Assembly (NCBI GenBank): GCA_034509735.1 | Contig: JACGWO010000006.1 | Span: 7,703,001 to 7,767,000, forward strand | Direction of reading: 5' to 3' | Length of the DNA: 64,000 bases | Origin: Sesamum alatum | Taxonomy: Eukaryota; Streptophyta; Magnoliopsida; Lamiales; Pedaliaceae | Part shown: positions 1 to 10,518 of the stretch, piece by piece | How the letters are laid out: every line of letters begins with the position of its first letter | Position numbering within the stretch: position 1 is the stretch's first letter | The notes under the pieces: generated by a model | What the model saw: the letters and a program-made list of their open reading frames with translations, nothing else | Database searches by the model: none | What the model was told of the DNA's origin: nothing | Program-made: the position numbers and the translations under genes

Positions 1-260
1 AAAACTACTAGCATTGGCTCGCAACTCCAAAGGGCGATTAAGGAAGAATTGGTTCGGTGCCTTTAGCAAATCATTGACATATTCGCATGGACCCCACAAA
101 GACTTGGAAGGTATAGACACTGAAGTAATAACTCATCATCTCAATATAGATTCCTCCTTTCAGCCGGTCAAAAAAAAGAAAAGACATTTGTGCCAGACAG
201 AGATAAAATCATCCGCAACAAATCTGTTTCAATATGCCTCTCAATTTGGGACGGCGTTTT
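1..260 (+). pseudogene. Ty3/gypsy pol fragment (start of reverse transcriptase region)
   Basis: The reading frame from position 14 contains a stretch of the type DLEGIDTEVITHHLNI followed by FQPVKKKKRHL. This resembles the segment just ahead of the reverse transcriptase fingers in plant gypsy polyproteins (a 'GI.P.V..H.LN.D....PV.QK.R' pattern). No catalytic RT motif follows; the frame dissolves into a poly-T tract. It is a small plus-strand relic cut by the window edge. A host function is not suggested. Confidence 0.6.
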
Positions 261-289
261 TCGGTGACAAAGTTTCCATTTCAAATAAT

Positions 290-292
<3 letters not shown>

Positions 293-329
<37 letters not shown>
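293..329 (+). repeat. Poly-T tract (37 T)
   Basis: An uninterrupted run of 37 T lies directly after the gypsy scrap. It could be a slipped homopolymer or the reverse complement of a retroposed poly-A tail. No retroposed gene body is recognisable on either side. Confidence 0.9.
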
Positions 330-330
<1 letters not shown>

Positions 331-925
331 TGCAGTGTCACCTTATCCCATGTTTCTTTCTTTCCCATCCATTCATGCCACCACGGGTTCTTTCTATAAT
401 TTTTTTTTATCTTCCATTATAATTCTTTTTCATATACTCATAGAGATCACATACGATGATTATTTTTTTTTTATAAAAATGGCAAGACCACCACTCCCAC
501 ATGAGTCCGGATAAGGGCTAGAGGCCCCAAGCTCAACTGAAAGACCCAATATCAGCAAAGCGGACATGTATAGATCTCAAAAGAGGACATTTGGCCAAAC
601 GTGAAGCTGCCAGTGTCCCCAAGGAAAATAGAAGTGGTAACCTTTGTTCTGAAACTTTCCATAATTGAATATTGCAAAACCCAAAAATTCACACGTGATA
701 TATTAAACTCGAGTATTTTTATCACATCATATTTATCTGCTTTCTCTTCAACCATCTTATTTTATATAATTTAAGTTGTTTTTATTTTCACTAATTGTAA
801 CTCAATAAATGTATTGAAACGGTTTATAAAATACAAATTTGTTTAAAAAGTTCAATAAATATTTCAAACCACATAGACTTTATAAATTTAGATATACACA
901 TCAAGCATCCATTCACAAATATCTA
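330..925. other. AT-rich intergenic DNA, no gene seen
   Basis: Only short chance frames occur, rich in F, I and S. No protein family, RNA gene or clear repeat end is visible. Confidence 0.6.
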
Positions 926-1600
926 ATAGGGAAAATTCTTCCTGAATCAGATTTGATAGATTGAAGCAATATGATACATTTGTCATATAATTAGTTATTT
1001 TCTTTATACTGTACATCAATTATAAAATATTCTTAGTTTAATATCGAATTTGGTCGGAGTTGAACTAATTATACGGCAGATGTAATTGTGATTGGTGCAT
1101 AATTCAGATAATGTAAGGACCAATCACATGGCATGTGTATCACACTTGCTTTGATTTTGTTCGGCTAAATCAGGTTTGAATAAAAAAATTTCATCAATAG
1201 CACGTAAGTGTATACAGTTGCCATATAATTAGCATAGATCAATCAAATTAAATTTAGGTTAAAATTTGCCATAAATAGGGGAAAATCTAGCTCATGCCTA
1301 GTTCAGCCAAACCTGAATCAATCATGTGTCAAGTATAATACATTTATCCTGTAATTGGTGTACAATTTAAAAAAAATAACAAATCACGTAGCACTTACCC
1401 TATAATTGATTGGGGGAAATTCTAGTATGTCTGGACTTGGTTCGGACAAACCTGACCAATCATATGGTAAGTGTAATACACTTATCGTGTGATTAATATA
1501 CAGTTAAGAAAAAGTAACCAATTATATAGCAAGTGTATCATATTTATTTTATAATTAATTTAGTTCAATCAAATTTAGCTAGAACAAGAATTTTTCATTG
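926..1600. repeat. Degenerate repeats with a palindromic core
   Basis: Several diverged copies of a block run through this stretch: a 'GGGGAAATTCTAG'-like opening (about 930, 1280, 1410), then 'CCAATCATATG' and a short palindrome of the form AAGTGTAATACACTTAT. The copies begin roughly 130-350 bp apart. The palindrome recurs in intron 2 of the downstream dehydrogenase gene (about 2651-2665), so the family is dispersed. The class is unknown. Confidence 0.5.
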
Positions 1601-1672
1601 ATTGGTTACCCAAAACTTAATTCAGACAAAAAAGTTTCAAAGAAGTCTAAGGATAACTCTAAGTCCACTTTC

Positions 1673-1892
1673 CATGCATCCAAATCTCATTCCCAAAGTC
1701 CTGACGTCCGTTTCCGCAGGACGTGTCCACCGCGCCCGCCCCCGATGAACACGTATTCCCCTCATTCCCTTTGCCACGTTATAATCGCATGCACCGTCGC
1801 CATCATTCTTCCTTTCTTCCCACCATTTTTAATCTCAATCGAACTGATCAAATCTCCCACCGCCATGCATTCGCCTCACTATATACATGCAA
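1673..1892 (+). promoter_or_regulatory. Promoter of the dehydrogenase gene: RY motifs, ACGT-core elements, TATA box
   Basis: RY cores (CATGCA) lie at 1673-1679, 1788-1793, 1864-1869 and 1886-1891. ACGT-core elements lie at 1719-1728 (GGACGTGTCC), near 1751 (ACACGTA) and near 1775 (CCACGTTA). A very good plant TATA box, CTCACTATATAC, sits at about 1875-1886. RY elements bind B3 regulators of the ABI3/FUS3 type, and ACGTGTC elements bind bZIP factors of the ABI5/ABF type. The combination is typical of seed-maturation and ABA-responsive promoters. The motifs are seen; seed or ABA control is inferred. Confidence 0.65.
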
Positions 1893-2039
1893 CTCTTCTC
1901 ATCTCGTTTTGTTGGTACCTCTAGAGTTTTAGCAAGCACTTTGAGTCGTATTTACTACAGTCCCTGCACAAACAAAACTCAATTCCCTAAAGCACAATCA
2001 ATCCCTGCAACTCCATATTCTAAGCTTGTCATCAGATCA

Positions 2040-3074
2040 ATGGCGTCCAGCGGGCAGCAATTCCCACCACAGAAGCAGGAAGCTCAGCCCGGAAAAGAGC
2101 ACGTCATGGATCCAACTCCGCAGGCCACCAGCCATGATTATAAGCCAGCCAACAAGCTTGTGGTAATTTTCTACATAAAACTTCAAGTAATTATTAGTTA
2201 ATATATCTCAATTTTTCTACTTTTGGTGATCTGAATTTCAGGGTAAAGTGGCTCTGGTGACGGGAGGTGATTCGGGCATCGGGCGGGCCGTCGGCCACTG
2301 CTTCGCACTGGAGGGCGCGACGGTCGCGTTCACGTACGTGAAGGGTCAGGAAGACAAGGACGCAAACGACACTCTGGGAATGCTGATGAAAGCTAAACAT
2401 CCCGACGCTAAAGACCCGATCGCCATACCCACCGATCTGGGGTACGACGAGAACTGCAAACGGGTGGTGGAGGAAGTCGTCAACAACTACGGCCGGATTG
2501 ATATTCTCGTCAACAATGCGGCGGAACAGTACGAGTGCAGCACCGTCGAGGACATCGATGAGCCCAGGCTCGAGAGGGTGTTTAGAACCAATATCTTTTC
2601 TTACTTCTTCACCGCCAGGTAATTAAACAATCATTCCGAAGCATAAATGTGATACACTTATCATAAATTATACGTTTAATACTGTGTGTTAGGCATGCGT
2701 TGAAGCATATGAAGGAAGGCAGCTCGATCATCAACACAACATCAGTGAACGCGTACAAGGGCAACGCCAAGTTACTAGATTACACGTCGACGAAAGGCGC
2801 AATAGTCGCATTCACTCGAGGGCTGGCGCTGCAGCTGGTCGAGAAAGGGATACGCGTGAACGGAGTAGCGCCCGGCCCCATATGGACACCGCTGATTCCG
2901 GCGTCGTTCACCGAAGACGAAAGTGCGAAATTCGGGTCACAAACGCCGATGAAGAGGGCAGGCCAGCCCCACGAGGTGGCTCCGTCGTTCGTGTTTCTGG
3001 CCTCCAACGTGGATTCCTCATACATAACTGGACAGGTCCTTCATCCCAATGGAGGAACAATTGTGAATGCTTGA
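2040..3074 (+). CDS. NADP-dependent short-chain dehydrogenase/reductase (glucose-and-ribitol-dehydrogenase-like / aldehyde reductase), 3 exons
   Basis: Exons are 2040-2162, 2242-2618 and 2693-3074, with GT-AG introns 2163-2241 and 2619-2692, giving 293 residues. It is a classical SDR: the cofactor motif TGGDSGIG is at residues 48-55, the NNAAE loop at 132-136, the structural Asn in RTNIFS at 158, catalytic Ser184, and Tyr197/Lys201 in YTSTK. The tail ends HPNGGTIVNA. The polar N-terminus (QKQEAQPGKEHVMDP) is typical of the plant subfamily annotated as glucose/ribitol dehydrogenase homologues or NADPH-dependent aldehyde reductase 1. Such enzymes reduce sugars or reactive aldehydes and are abundant in seeds. 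I chose ATG 2040 because its context (TCAATGGCG) is strong and the best TATA box lies at about 1880. An in-frame ATG at 1887 would add 51 residues resembling a plastid transit peptide, but it lies almost on the TATA box. All catalytic residues are present and there are no frame breaks. Confidence 0.93.
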
Positions 3075-3286
3075 TCATAACAACTAGTAGTAGTAGAATG
3101 TCGACGAAAGCTGCGTGTGTATAGGTTTAATGTTAATGTGTTCGTTGCTGTTTTGGCTCCTTTTGGTCGTGGTTGATGACTTGTGTCTGTGGGTCTTTTT
3201 GATAATGTAAATAGTGCTGTAAGTGTGTTTTGGTGGAGCAGATGGGAATGCTCAACTTTTGGTTTCAGAAAAACCACAAAAAAGAA

Positions 3287-3292
3287 AATAAA
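3287..3292 (+). terminator. Candidate polyadenylation signal AATAAA of the dehydrogenase gene
   Basis: AATAAA lies 213 bp after the stop codon in an otherwise GT-rich 3' region. This is a plausible plant near-upstream element. There is no cDNA evidence here. Confidence 0.4.
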
Positions 3293-3413
3293 GAAAGCTC
3301 GAGTTTCATGTATGTGTGTGGCGGTCGTGTGCGTTATCTTCCGTCGTCGCGGAGGTTCTGCCTTCGGCTTATTTTCTTGGTTTTGCTCATGTGGCGGAGA
3401 GGATTTCTTTTAG

Positions 3414-4021
3414 GGATAATTACACTTGGATCCCTTTTGAAGATGCATAATTATATTTTTTTTAAATTTTTTTTAAAATTGCACTTATACTTCTTTTAAA
3501 AGTTCTCTGTGTATATCTGACCCCCCTTCGTTAGAGTTTGAATAGACCTCTTATGAAGATGCATAATTATATTTTTTTTAAATTTTTTTAAAATTACACT
3601 TATATTTCCTTTAAAAGTTTTCTGTGTATACCTGACCCCTCTTCGTTAGAGTTTGAATGGAAGTTATTTATGTTAATAAAAATAATTATATAATTTTTAA
3701 TATTTTTTATTATTTAACATTCTCATGTATGTTTTTGTACTTATGAGAGGATAAATGTAATGTATATATATGAAACGAGGTCAAGATTATTATATTTTTT
3801 TTATTATAAGTACAAAATTATTATACGAAAATTTTAAATAAAAAGTAAATTGAAAATTTATTTAATAATTTTTGTTGACGTGAATGTTTTTCGTTTATAT
3901 TTTAATGAATGGGGTCAAGTGTAAATGGAGAATTTTTGTAAAGGTATAAGTATAATTTCAAAATATTTTTGAGAGTAAATATAATTATGCATTTTCAGAG
4001 AATGTGTAAGTGCAATTAACA
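3414..4021. repeat. Foldback MITE-like element with an internally duplicated left arm
   Basis: The left end (TAATTACACTTGG..., with GATGCATAATTATAT) reappears as its reverse complement at the right end (ATATAATTATGCA ... GTGTAAGTGCAATTA). The arms also share an 'ACTTATAC' block and a 'TGACCCC' block. The left arm is duplicated in tandem with about 116-bp spacing (GAAGATGCATAATT at 3439 and 3555). It has no coding capacity. The inverted ends suggest a non-autonomous DNA transposon; target duplications were not resolved. Confidence 0.65.
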
Positions 4022-4060
4022 TTTTCTTTTATAAAAGGTATTGTAGATGTAGCTTGTGTA

Positions 4061-4252
4061 TGATAAACATGGAAGTATATATATCTATACATAGAAGGAA
4101 ATCATCAATTCCTTGTGTTATGCCTCTGTCTACTGCTGGAGCTATGCCCACGTCTCTTTCCTTTTGTCCATATAGCTTTCCTTGTAATCCCATCTTTATA
4201 TATATGAGTAATCATACATAGTGGAAATCATTCAGCACTATACATTATATCA
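4061..4252 (+). repeat. C1 5' LTR (192 bp)
   Basis: It is a direct repeat of 8546-8719, with 18 extra bases near its end (about 4216-4233). It ends in CA immediately before the primer-binding site. The AT-rich TATATATATC near its start could serve as the TATA element. Confidence 0.95.
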
Positions 4253-4329
4253 TGGTATTAGAGCCAAGCACAACTTCGTCTTCCGAAACTTCCTCCCCCT
4301 CCACTTTCTCAGACTTGATCCCATCTCTT

Positions 4330-4884
4330 ATGGCGACAGCTTTTGCTCCTATCCCCCTTCACCATGCCGTCACAATCCATCTCACGAAGACCAATTTTCT
4401 CATATGGCGTGCCCAACTCCTCCCCTACCTACGGAGTACGAAGCTCTTGGGCTACCTCGACGGATCAATCGCTGCACCTGCACAGTATGTCAATGCTGGT
4501 GCTGCACAAGTTCCAAACCCGGCCTATAGCCAGTGGTATGACCAGGACCAACAGGTCCTCAGCGACCTACTATCTTCAATCTCGGAAGAAGTTCTACAAG
4601 ATGTGGTTGATGCCACCACATCCAAGGAGGCATGGGACACGCTGCAGCGAATGTTCTCGTCCACGACTCGTGCACGTATCGTCCAGATACGTGTGGATCT
4701 TGCCACAACCAAGAAACTTGATCTCTCTACTGCCGATTATTTTCGCAAGATTAAAGGGCTTTCCTCAGAGATGGCGGCTGCTGGTAATGCCTTGATCTCT
4801 CTGCTGCCGATTATTTTCGCAAGATTAAAGGGCTTTCCTCAGAGATGGCGGCTGCTGGTAATGCCCTACGTGATGATGAAGTGA
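4330..4884 (+). pseudogene. C1 gag, N-terminal part, frame-broken
   Basis: From ATG 4330 the product has the plant copia gag layout: an early 'FLIWRAQLLPYL' block, 'LGYLDGS', then 'AWDTLQRMFSS' and 'RIVQIRVDL'. Gag forms the cytoplasmic particle that packages element RNA. The frame runs through a 74-bp tandem duplication (copies 4717-4790 and 4791-4864). Since 74 is not a multiple of three, the second copy is read out of frame and the ORF stops at 4884. The rest of gag continues in another frame from about 4845. An earlier in-frame ATG at 4252 overlaps the LTR/PBS junction and is less likely. Confidence 0.9.
4717..4864 (+). repeat. 74-bp tandem duplication inside C1 gag
   Basis: The two adjacent copies are nearly identical, with one A/G difference near the start (CTCTACTGCC against CTCTGCTGCC). 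It is the direct cause of the gag frame break. Confidence 0.95.
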
Positions 4885-7604
4885 TCGCCTATCTTCTTGC
4901 CGGTCTAGGACCTGATTATGATCCATTTGTCACATCCATGACGACCAAGAGCGAGCCACTTACCCTTGATGAGGTATATTCCCATCTCGCATCGTTTGAA
5001 GCTCGTCAACTCCGCCATCAAACAGAGATGCAACTGAACCCTACCTCCTCGGCCAACTTTGCCGGACGTGGTAGTCAGCGGATCCGAGGACGAGGAGATC
5101 GTGGTCGTGGCCGTCCTCCACGACGTGGTCCTCATCCTCAATCTTTTAATAATCGTGGTGCTCGTCGTGGCAATAATTCTCGCTCTCCCTGCCAGATCTG
5201 TGGTAAAACGAGTCACACTGCCGTCACATGCTGGTATAGAATGGATGAATCCTACCAGACCGAGCAGCCCTCTGCAGCTATGGCTACCTCTTCATCCTAT
5301 AAAATTGATCCAAATTGGTACAGCGACACAGGTGCTACTGATCATATAACAAGTGATCTTGATCGCCTTGCACTTCGTGACCGCTATCATGGGGACGAAC
5401 AAGTCCAAGTCGGCAATGGTGCAGGTTTGCAGATTTTGCATATTGGTCATTCTTCAATTAATACTACTACTCGTCCTCTTGCCTTGCGTAATATTTTACA
5501 TGTGCCTGATATATCCAAACATCTCCTTTCCGTTCACAAATTTTCACGTGATAATGACGTCTTCTTTGAATTCCATCCATGGCATTTCTCTATAAAGGAT
5601 CGCAAGTCGAAGACAAGTCTTCTGGAAGGGCGGTGTGAGTCTGGTCTGTATCCCATTAAGGCGTCTGATGTTGCTGCCCTCAAACACGCCTTAGTGAGCA
5701 ACACAACTTGCTTCACTCAATGGCACGCACGGCTTGGTCATCCCTCCTCTCAAGTGGCTCAGTCAATTTTGCGTCTCAATAATATTTCATGTGCTAGAGA
5801 GTCCCATTTGCCAGTCTGTAATGCTTGTCGTGTAGCCAAGAGTCATCAACTACCTTTCCCTAGTTCTGTTCATAGATCTTCCTCGCCGTTGGAACTGATT
5901 TTCTCCGATGTATGGGGTCCGGCTCCTCAATCTGTTGGGGGTTTTAAATATTATATTAGCTTCATCGATGATTTCAGCAAGTTTTCATGGATATACTTAA
6001 TGCATGATCGTACTGAAGCTTCCCGTATGTTTTTACAGTTCCAGGCACATGTTGAACGTCTCTTGGATACTAAGATTAAGTGTGTCCAATCTGATTGGGG
6101 TGGTGAATACCAGAAAATTCACATGAAATTTTTTCGCTCTCTTGGTATAGCTCATCGTGTTGCGTGTCCACACACACATCAGCAAAACGAATCTGCGGAA
6201 CGCAAACACCGTCATATTGTTGAAACTGGCCTTGCTCTCCTCGCTCATGCTGCCATGCCTCTCAAGTTCTGGGATGAAGCTTTTCTTACAGCCACGTATC
6301 TCATCAATCGCATGCCGACCCGTGTTATTGACAGTGTAAGTCCATTACAATGTCTTTTTAATTCGCCTCCCAATTACTCTTGGCTAAAAATTTTTGGGTG
6401 CGCCTGTTGGCCTCATCTTCGTTCCCACAACAAACATAAACTCTCTTTTCGATCAAAGGAATGTGTTTTCCTTGGCTATAGCCCCTTGCATAAAGGGTAT
6501 AAATGTCTGGACACTGATTCAGGTCGTGTTTATATTTCTCGGGATGTCATCTTTGACGAGAAAGTTTTTCCGTTCACTAGAACTCCTGGCAGTTCTCCCC
6601 AGACCGTGAACATAGCACCTGTTTATTCTGGTTTGCGCATCCGAAATTTGGATAACAACAGTAATAATTTGGGTTTTGATCATTTGCATACTCCTGTACC
6701 GGCTAACTCTTTGGATGCAGCAAGTTCACCGCCCACCGAGTCATTGCCACATGAATTACCACCGGAAATACCTGCTGCAGCTACTAACGCCGGTGCCCAG
6801 TCCGACACCACTGCACCTGCATCAACATCTTCTGATACCGCTCAATCAGATGATCAAAATACGTCTGCTGCTGAACCCCCCGCGGCTGACAATTCTTCTG
6901 CCCATCAATATGGCACTCGTCTTCAGAATAACATTCGGCGCCCCAAGGTTCGTACTGATGGCACAGTTACATATTCAGTGGTTAAGGATTCTATCTCTGA
7001 ACCTACTTCTCATGTTACTGCAATGGGGCATCCTCTCTGGCGTCAGGCCATGCATGATGAATTTCAAGCTCTTCTGAAAAATAAAACATGGCACTTAATC
7101 CCTCCTCGTGCTGGTCTTAATGTCATAGATTGTAAATGGGTTTTCAAGCTCAAGAGAAAACCAGATGGGTCTATTGATCGCTACAAAGCACGCTTGGTGG
7201 CCAAGGGATTTAAACAACAGTATGGTATTGATTTTGATGATACTTTCAGCCCCGTTGTCAAGCCTACCACGATTCGCTTATTATTATCTCTTGCTGTCTC
7301 TCGTGGATGGTCTATTCGGCAAATTGATATTCAGAATGCCTTTCTCCATGGTCTCCTTCAAGAGGATGTTTATATGAAACAACCCCCTGGGTTTGTTGAT
7401 TCAACACGGCCAAATTATCTTTGCAAATTAGACAAGTCCCTTTACGGCCTTAAACAAGCACCGCGTGCATGGTTTCTCGTCTTAGTTCCAAACTCTTACA
7501 AATGGGATTTCTTGCTTCCAAGGCTGATGTCTCACTTTTCATCTTCAACAAAGCAGGAATACATATGTATATTCTCATCTACGTTGATGATATTATTATC
7601 ATAA
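4845..7604 (+). pseudogene. C1 gag C-terminus, protease, integrase and first half of reverse transcriptase
   Basis: This 919-codon frame contains, in order: an RGRG-rich basic patch; a CCHC zinc knuckle ([14 protein letters not shown]); a protease site ([11 protein letters not shown]); the integrase HHCC finger (HARLGH ... CNACRVAK); the integrase core with Asp in FSDVWG, Asp in QSDWGGEY and Glu in [13 protein letters not shown]; the GAG-type 'CVFLGYSP' block; and RT beginning [11 protein letters not shown] with KARLVAKGF and IQNAFLHG. The frame leaves RT at 'APRAW' (about 7473), where one base appears to be missing compared with the family pattern. It encodes the particle-maturation, integration and cDNA-synthesis enzymes of C1. 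Confidence 0.93.
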
Positions 7605-8538
7605 GCTCTTCTCCTTCGGCCACTGAGAGATTTTTGAGTCAACTTCAGGCTGACTTTGCAGTAAAAGATCTTGGCACACTTCACTATTTTCTTGGAATTG
7701 AAGCTCGTCACACTTCCCATGGGCTCATTTTGACACAGCACAAATATATAAAAGATCTTCTTACTCGCACCAATATGCTTCATTCCAAAGGTGTTCCTAC
7801 CCCGATGGTTCCTAGTGACAAGTTATTATTTGACAGTGGTGACAAACTTTCACCTGAGGATACTACACGATATCGGAGTGTGGTTGGTGCTCTTCAATAC
7901 CTTTCTCTCACTCGGCCTGACATATCCTTTTGTGTCAATAGAGTTTGCCAATTTCTCTCAGCTCCCACAACCGAGCATTGGGCGGCCGTAAAACGGATCC
8001 TCCGCTATCTTCATACTACTATTGACATGGGTTTGTGCTTCACCAAATCGAACTCAACGTTGCTCAGCGCATTTTCTGATGCTGATTGGGCAGGCAACCC
8101 TGATGATCGTCGCAGCACTGGCGGTTATGCCATTTTCTTCGGGGGGAATCTCATATCCTGGAGCTCTCGTAAACAACCAACGGTATCTCGATCTAGTACG
8201 GAGGCTGAATACAAGGCGGTTGCAGATGCCACTGCTGAATTAATTTGGATTGAAATACTTTTGCGAGAGCTTGGGATTCCACAGGCCCGAGCGCCCAGCC
8301 TTTGGTGTGACAATGTTAGTGCTACATACTTGTCTGCCAACCTATATTTCATCGTCGAACAAAACATGTTGAGGTGGATTATCACTTTGTGCGTGAACGA
8401 GTTTCTACTCGTCTTCTTGACGTCCGATTCATCTCTTCTAAAGATCAAATCGCTGATATTATGACAAAGTCGCTGCCACTCTCTTTGTTTGGACGTTTTC
8501 GGAACAATCTGAACTTAGTTTCACCTCGTCCAGATTGA
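7469..8538 (+). pseudogene. C1 reverse transcriptase C-terminus and RNase H
   Basis: RT resumes in a new frame: [12 protein letters not shown], then YVDDI, the catalytic site, at about 7580. '[12 protein letters not shown]' and '[10 protein letters not shown]' follow, and RNase H has [17 protein letters not shown] and STEAEYKA. Near 8340, after 'YLSAN', one further base is missing. The end of RNase H (with [15 protein letters not shown]) is therefore read in the next frame, which stops at 8536-8538, just before the polypurine tract. Confidence 0.92.
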
Positions 8539-8545
8539 GGGGGGG

Positions 8546-8719
8546 TGATAAACATGGAAGTATATATATCTATACATAGAAGGAAATCATCAATTCCTTG
8601 TGTTATGCCTCTGTCTACTGCTGGAGCTATGCCTACGTCTCTTTCCTTTTGTCCATATAGCTTTTCTTGTAATCCCATCTCTATATATATGAGTAATCAT
8701 AGCACTATACATTATATCA
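8546..8719 (+). repeat. C1 3' LTR (174 bp)
   Basis: It matches the 5' LTR at all but three aligned positions plus the 18-bp indel. It is followed directly by the GTGTA target duplication. Confidence 0.95.
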
Positions 8720-8954
8720 GTGTAGACATGCTGTGTGTAGGCGTGTAGCCAAAATATAAAATAAAATGCAACTAAGATAAAATAGAATATAGAATGTAAC
8801 AACAATTTGTTCGGAGCAAACTGAATTTTATATATATTTAATTTTATTGTTCTTTTTATTTTATTTAATATGTACATCGAATATTTAAAAAATGTTTTTT
8901 TTTTTCAACAGAATACGTGGTGGGAGGGTGTACATATTAGATATAGAGTAAAAG

Positions 8955-9480
8955 CTGTAAACGTATTATTTTAAGGATTATAGTTTTGATTATATAATTT
9001 TGATATTTTGGTACTTTTATTTTTTTATCTTTTTAGATTGTAAAAGAGTTTGTAATTTTTTGATATTTTATAATTTTGGTTATTTCAGTATCGGGTTCTG
9101 CAAAAGTGTCGGAATAGATTATGTGAATCTAGCCTAGTTCATTTAAATTAGGACTTTTAGTTTGGTTATTTCAATTTTCTCAAAAGGGACAAAAAATTAC
9201 AAAAAAATGTGACGCGGCACATGATTTATTCTGAAAATTTTCACAAAATAGCACCGATTAGAATTGCGAAATATCAAAAAGTCACAGAATTTTTTTACAA
9301 TCTCTAGAAATATAGATAAAAATGCCACATTTTCAAAAGGTAGATAGTTTATTTTGATAATTTTTGTAAAATTAAGCATCGAAAGAACGAAAATCATGAA
9401 GTGTCAAAAAATTACGGCAATATTTTGCAATTTAGAAAAATAAAGAATAAAATATCAAAGTGCAAAGACTAAAATATATT
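8955..9480. repeat. AT-rich inverted/tandem repeat
   Basis: A block with 'TTTTGATATTTTGGTAC', 'GATTGTAAAAGAGTTTGTAA' and 'TTTTTTGATATTTTATAA' on the left recurs as the reverse complement twice on the right (about 9230-9330 and 9360-9480). This gives one plus and two minus copies. There is no coding capacity. It is probably a degenerate foldback element; ends and target duplication are not clear. Confidence 0.45.
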
Positions 9481-9558
9481 TAAACTTTATTTTAAATATC
9501 GAGTACATCATGTCACACGTCGGAGTGTGATATCAAGGGGCCAGGGGAGTACAGTGAA

Positions 9559-9632
9559 GCTATAATATGATTAAGGATAGAAAATATGATATAATCTAAG
9601 TGGAATAAAAGCTATAATATGGTTTAGGATAG
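9559..9632. repeat. 52-bp tandem array, first unit and part of the second
   Basis: Unit 1 (9559-9610) begins GCTATAATATG and contains GGATAGAAAATATGATATAATC. Unit 2 starts at 9611 and is interrupted after GATAG at 9632 by T1. It resumes at 17387-17416. A third unit starts GCTAT (17417) and is split by C2, resuming at 21880. Without the insertions these would be three adjacent units. Confidence 0.8.
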
Positions 9633-9925
9633 TGATGGGGAATAAATAGAGAGCTTATGATTTAAACGCGTCACAAACTAGAATTCCTTCTATTTAATTT
9701 TCCGATGTCCCCTTTACAATAATACAAAAGGGGGCATTTATATCTAGGTAATTAATGCGGCGGATGCAAATTCATTTTACATATCACCAACTGCTAATAT
9801 GTGGGCGTGATTCACTAACTAGGGTTAATCTAATAATTATAAATTAATTAAAAAATTTGTAGTCTTGATCACTTGATGCTTTTGGTAATGACAAATTTGT
9901 CCGTGGTCAAATTCTTCCTCCATCA
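9633..9925 (-). repeat. T1 3' LTR (left copy)
   Basis: It is bounded by TG/CA and flanked by GATAG. On the minus strand the adjoining purine tract marks it as the 3' LTR. Confidence 0.85.
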
Positions 9926-10518
9926 GTAGCCCCCAACTCCTAAATATTTTAACAGAATATTTAGGAATTAAATCGAATGTGTATGTTGTATTGAGTGCAG
10001 GATTGGCTCCTTCAGTCCCTTGTCAGGTCTTCTTTTGTCCTTATTTTCTGGAAGGTTTGTGGAAGAATAAATTACTTTCATTTTTTTGGCTGAATATTCT
10101 GCAATAATCGTTATTTCATATTCTTCTACAAAATATTATTGAAAATAATGACCTGTAAATAATTCTAAACGAAAAGACTATTTAAATTTAAAATATGGAA
10201 GCAAAAACCCAAATCTTAATTGAGTAGTTGAAAATCAAAAATTGACATCCACCGTCAATCAATGGGTAGGCTTGTGTGTGCATATGCATATTCAACACCT
10301 TAATATTATATACTAACTTATGAAATATGAGTCTTACTTTTTCGTTTCTTTTTTTATTTATTTATATGGAAGGCCATTATACTCTTGGCCGAGGCCTAAA
10401 ATTGGAAAGCCAAATTGAACTCTTGGCCGAGTTACATGCCTGGACCACATTCCGGTTGAGGGTAGGACTTTATCCTATCTAGGTCCAGACCCAAAGAAGG
10501 TCCAATTAAAAAAATATT
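9926..10518. other. T1 internal non-coding DNA
   Basis: No gene is seen. It contains two 'CTCTTGGCCGAG' copies near 10383 and 10422. It ends at the target site of the nested MULE-like element. Confidence 0.5.

Larger units (their letters stand above)
4061..8719 (+). mobile_element. C1: complete Ty1/copia LTR retrotransposon, recent
   Basis: LTRs at 4061-4252 and 8546-8719 begin TGATAAACATGG and end TATATCA. The flanks are an exact 5-bp duplication, GTGTA (4056-4060 and 8720-8724). A primer-binding site (TGGTATTAGAGCC, 4253-4265) matches the initiator tRNA-Met type, and a polypurine tract (GATTGAGGGGGGG) ends at 8545. The domain order gag, protease, integrase, RT, RNase H defines copia. The LTRs differ by three substitutions and one 18-bp indel, so insertion was recent. 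Even so, the coding frame is broken in at least three places, making this copy non-autonomous. Confidence 0.97.

Noticed and set aside
1598..1924. 108-codon frame overlapping the dehydrogenase promoter
   Set aside because: It spans the RY/ACGT/TATA region in another frame than the gene and has no motif.
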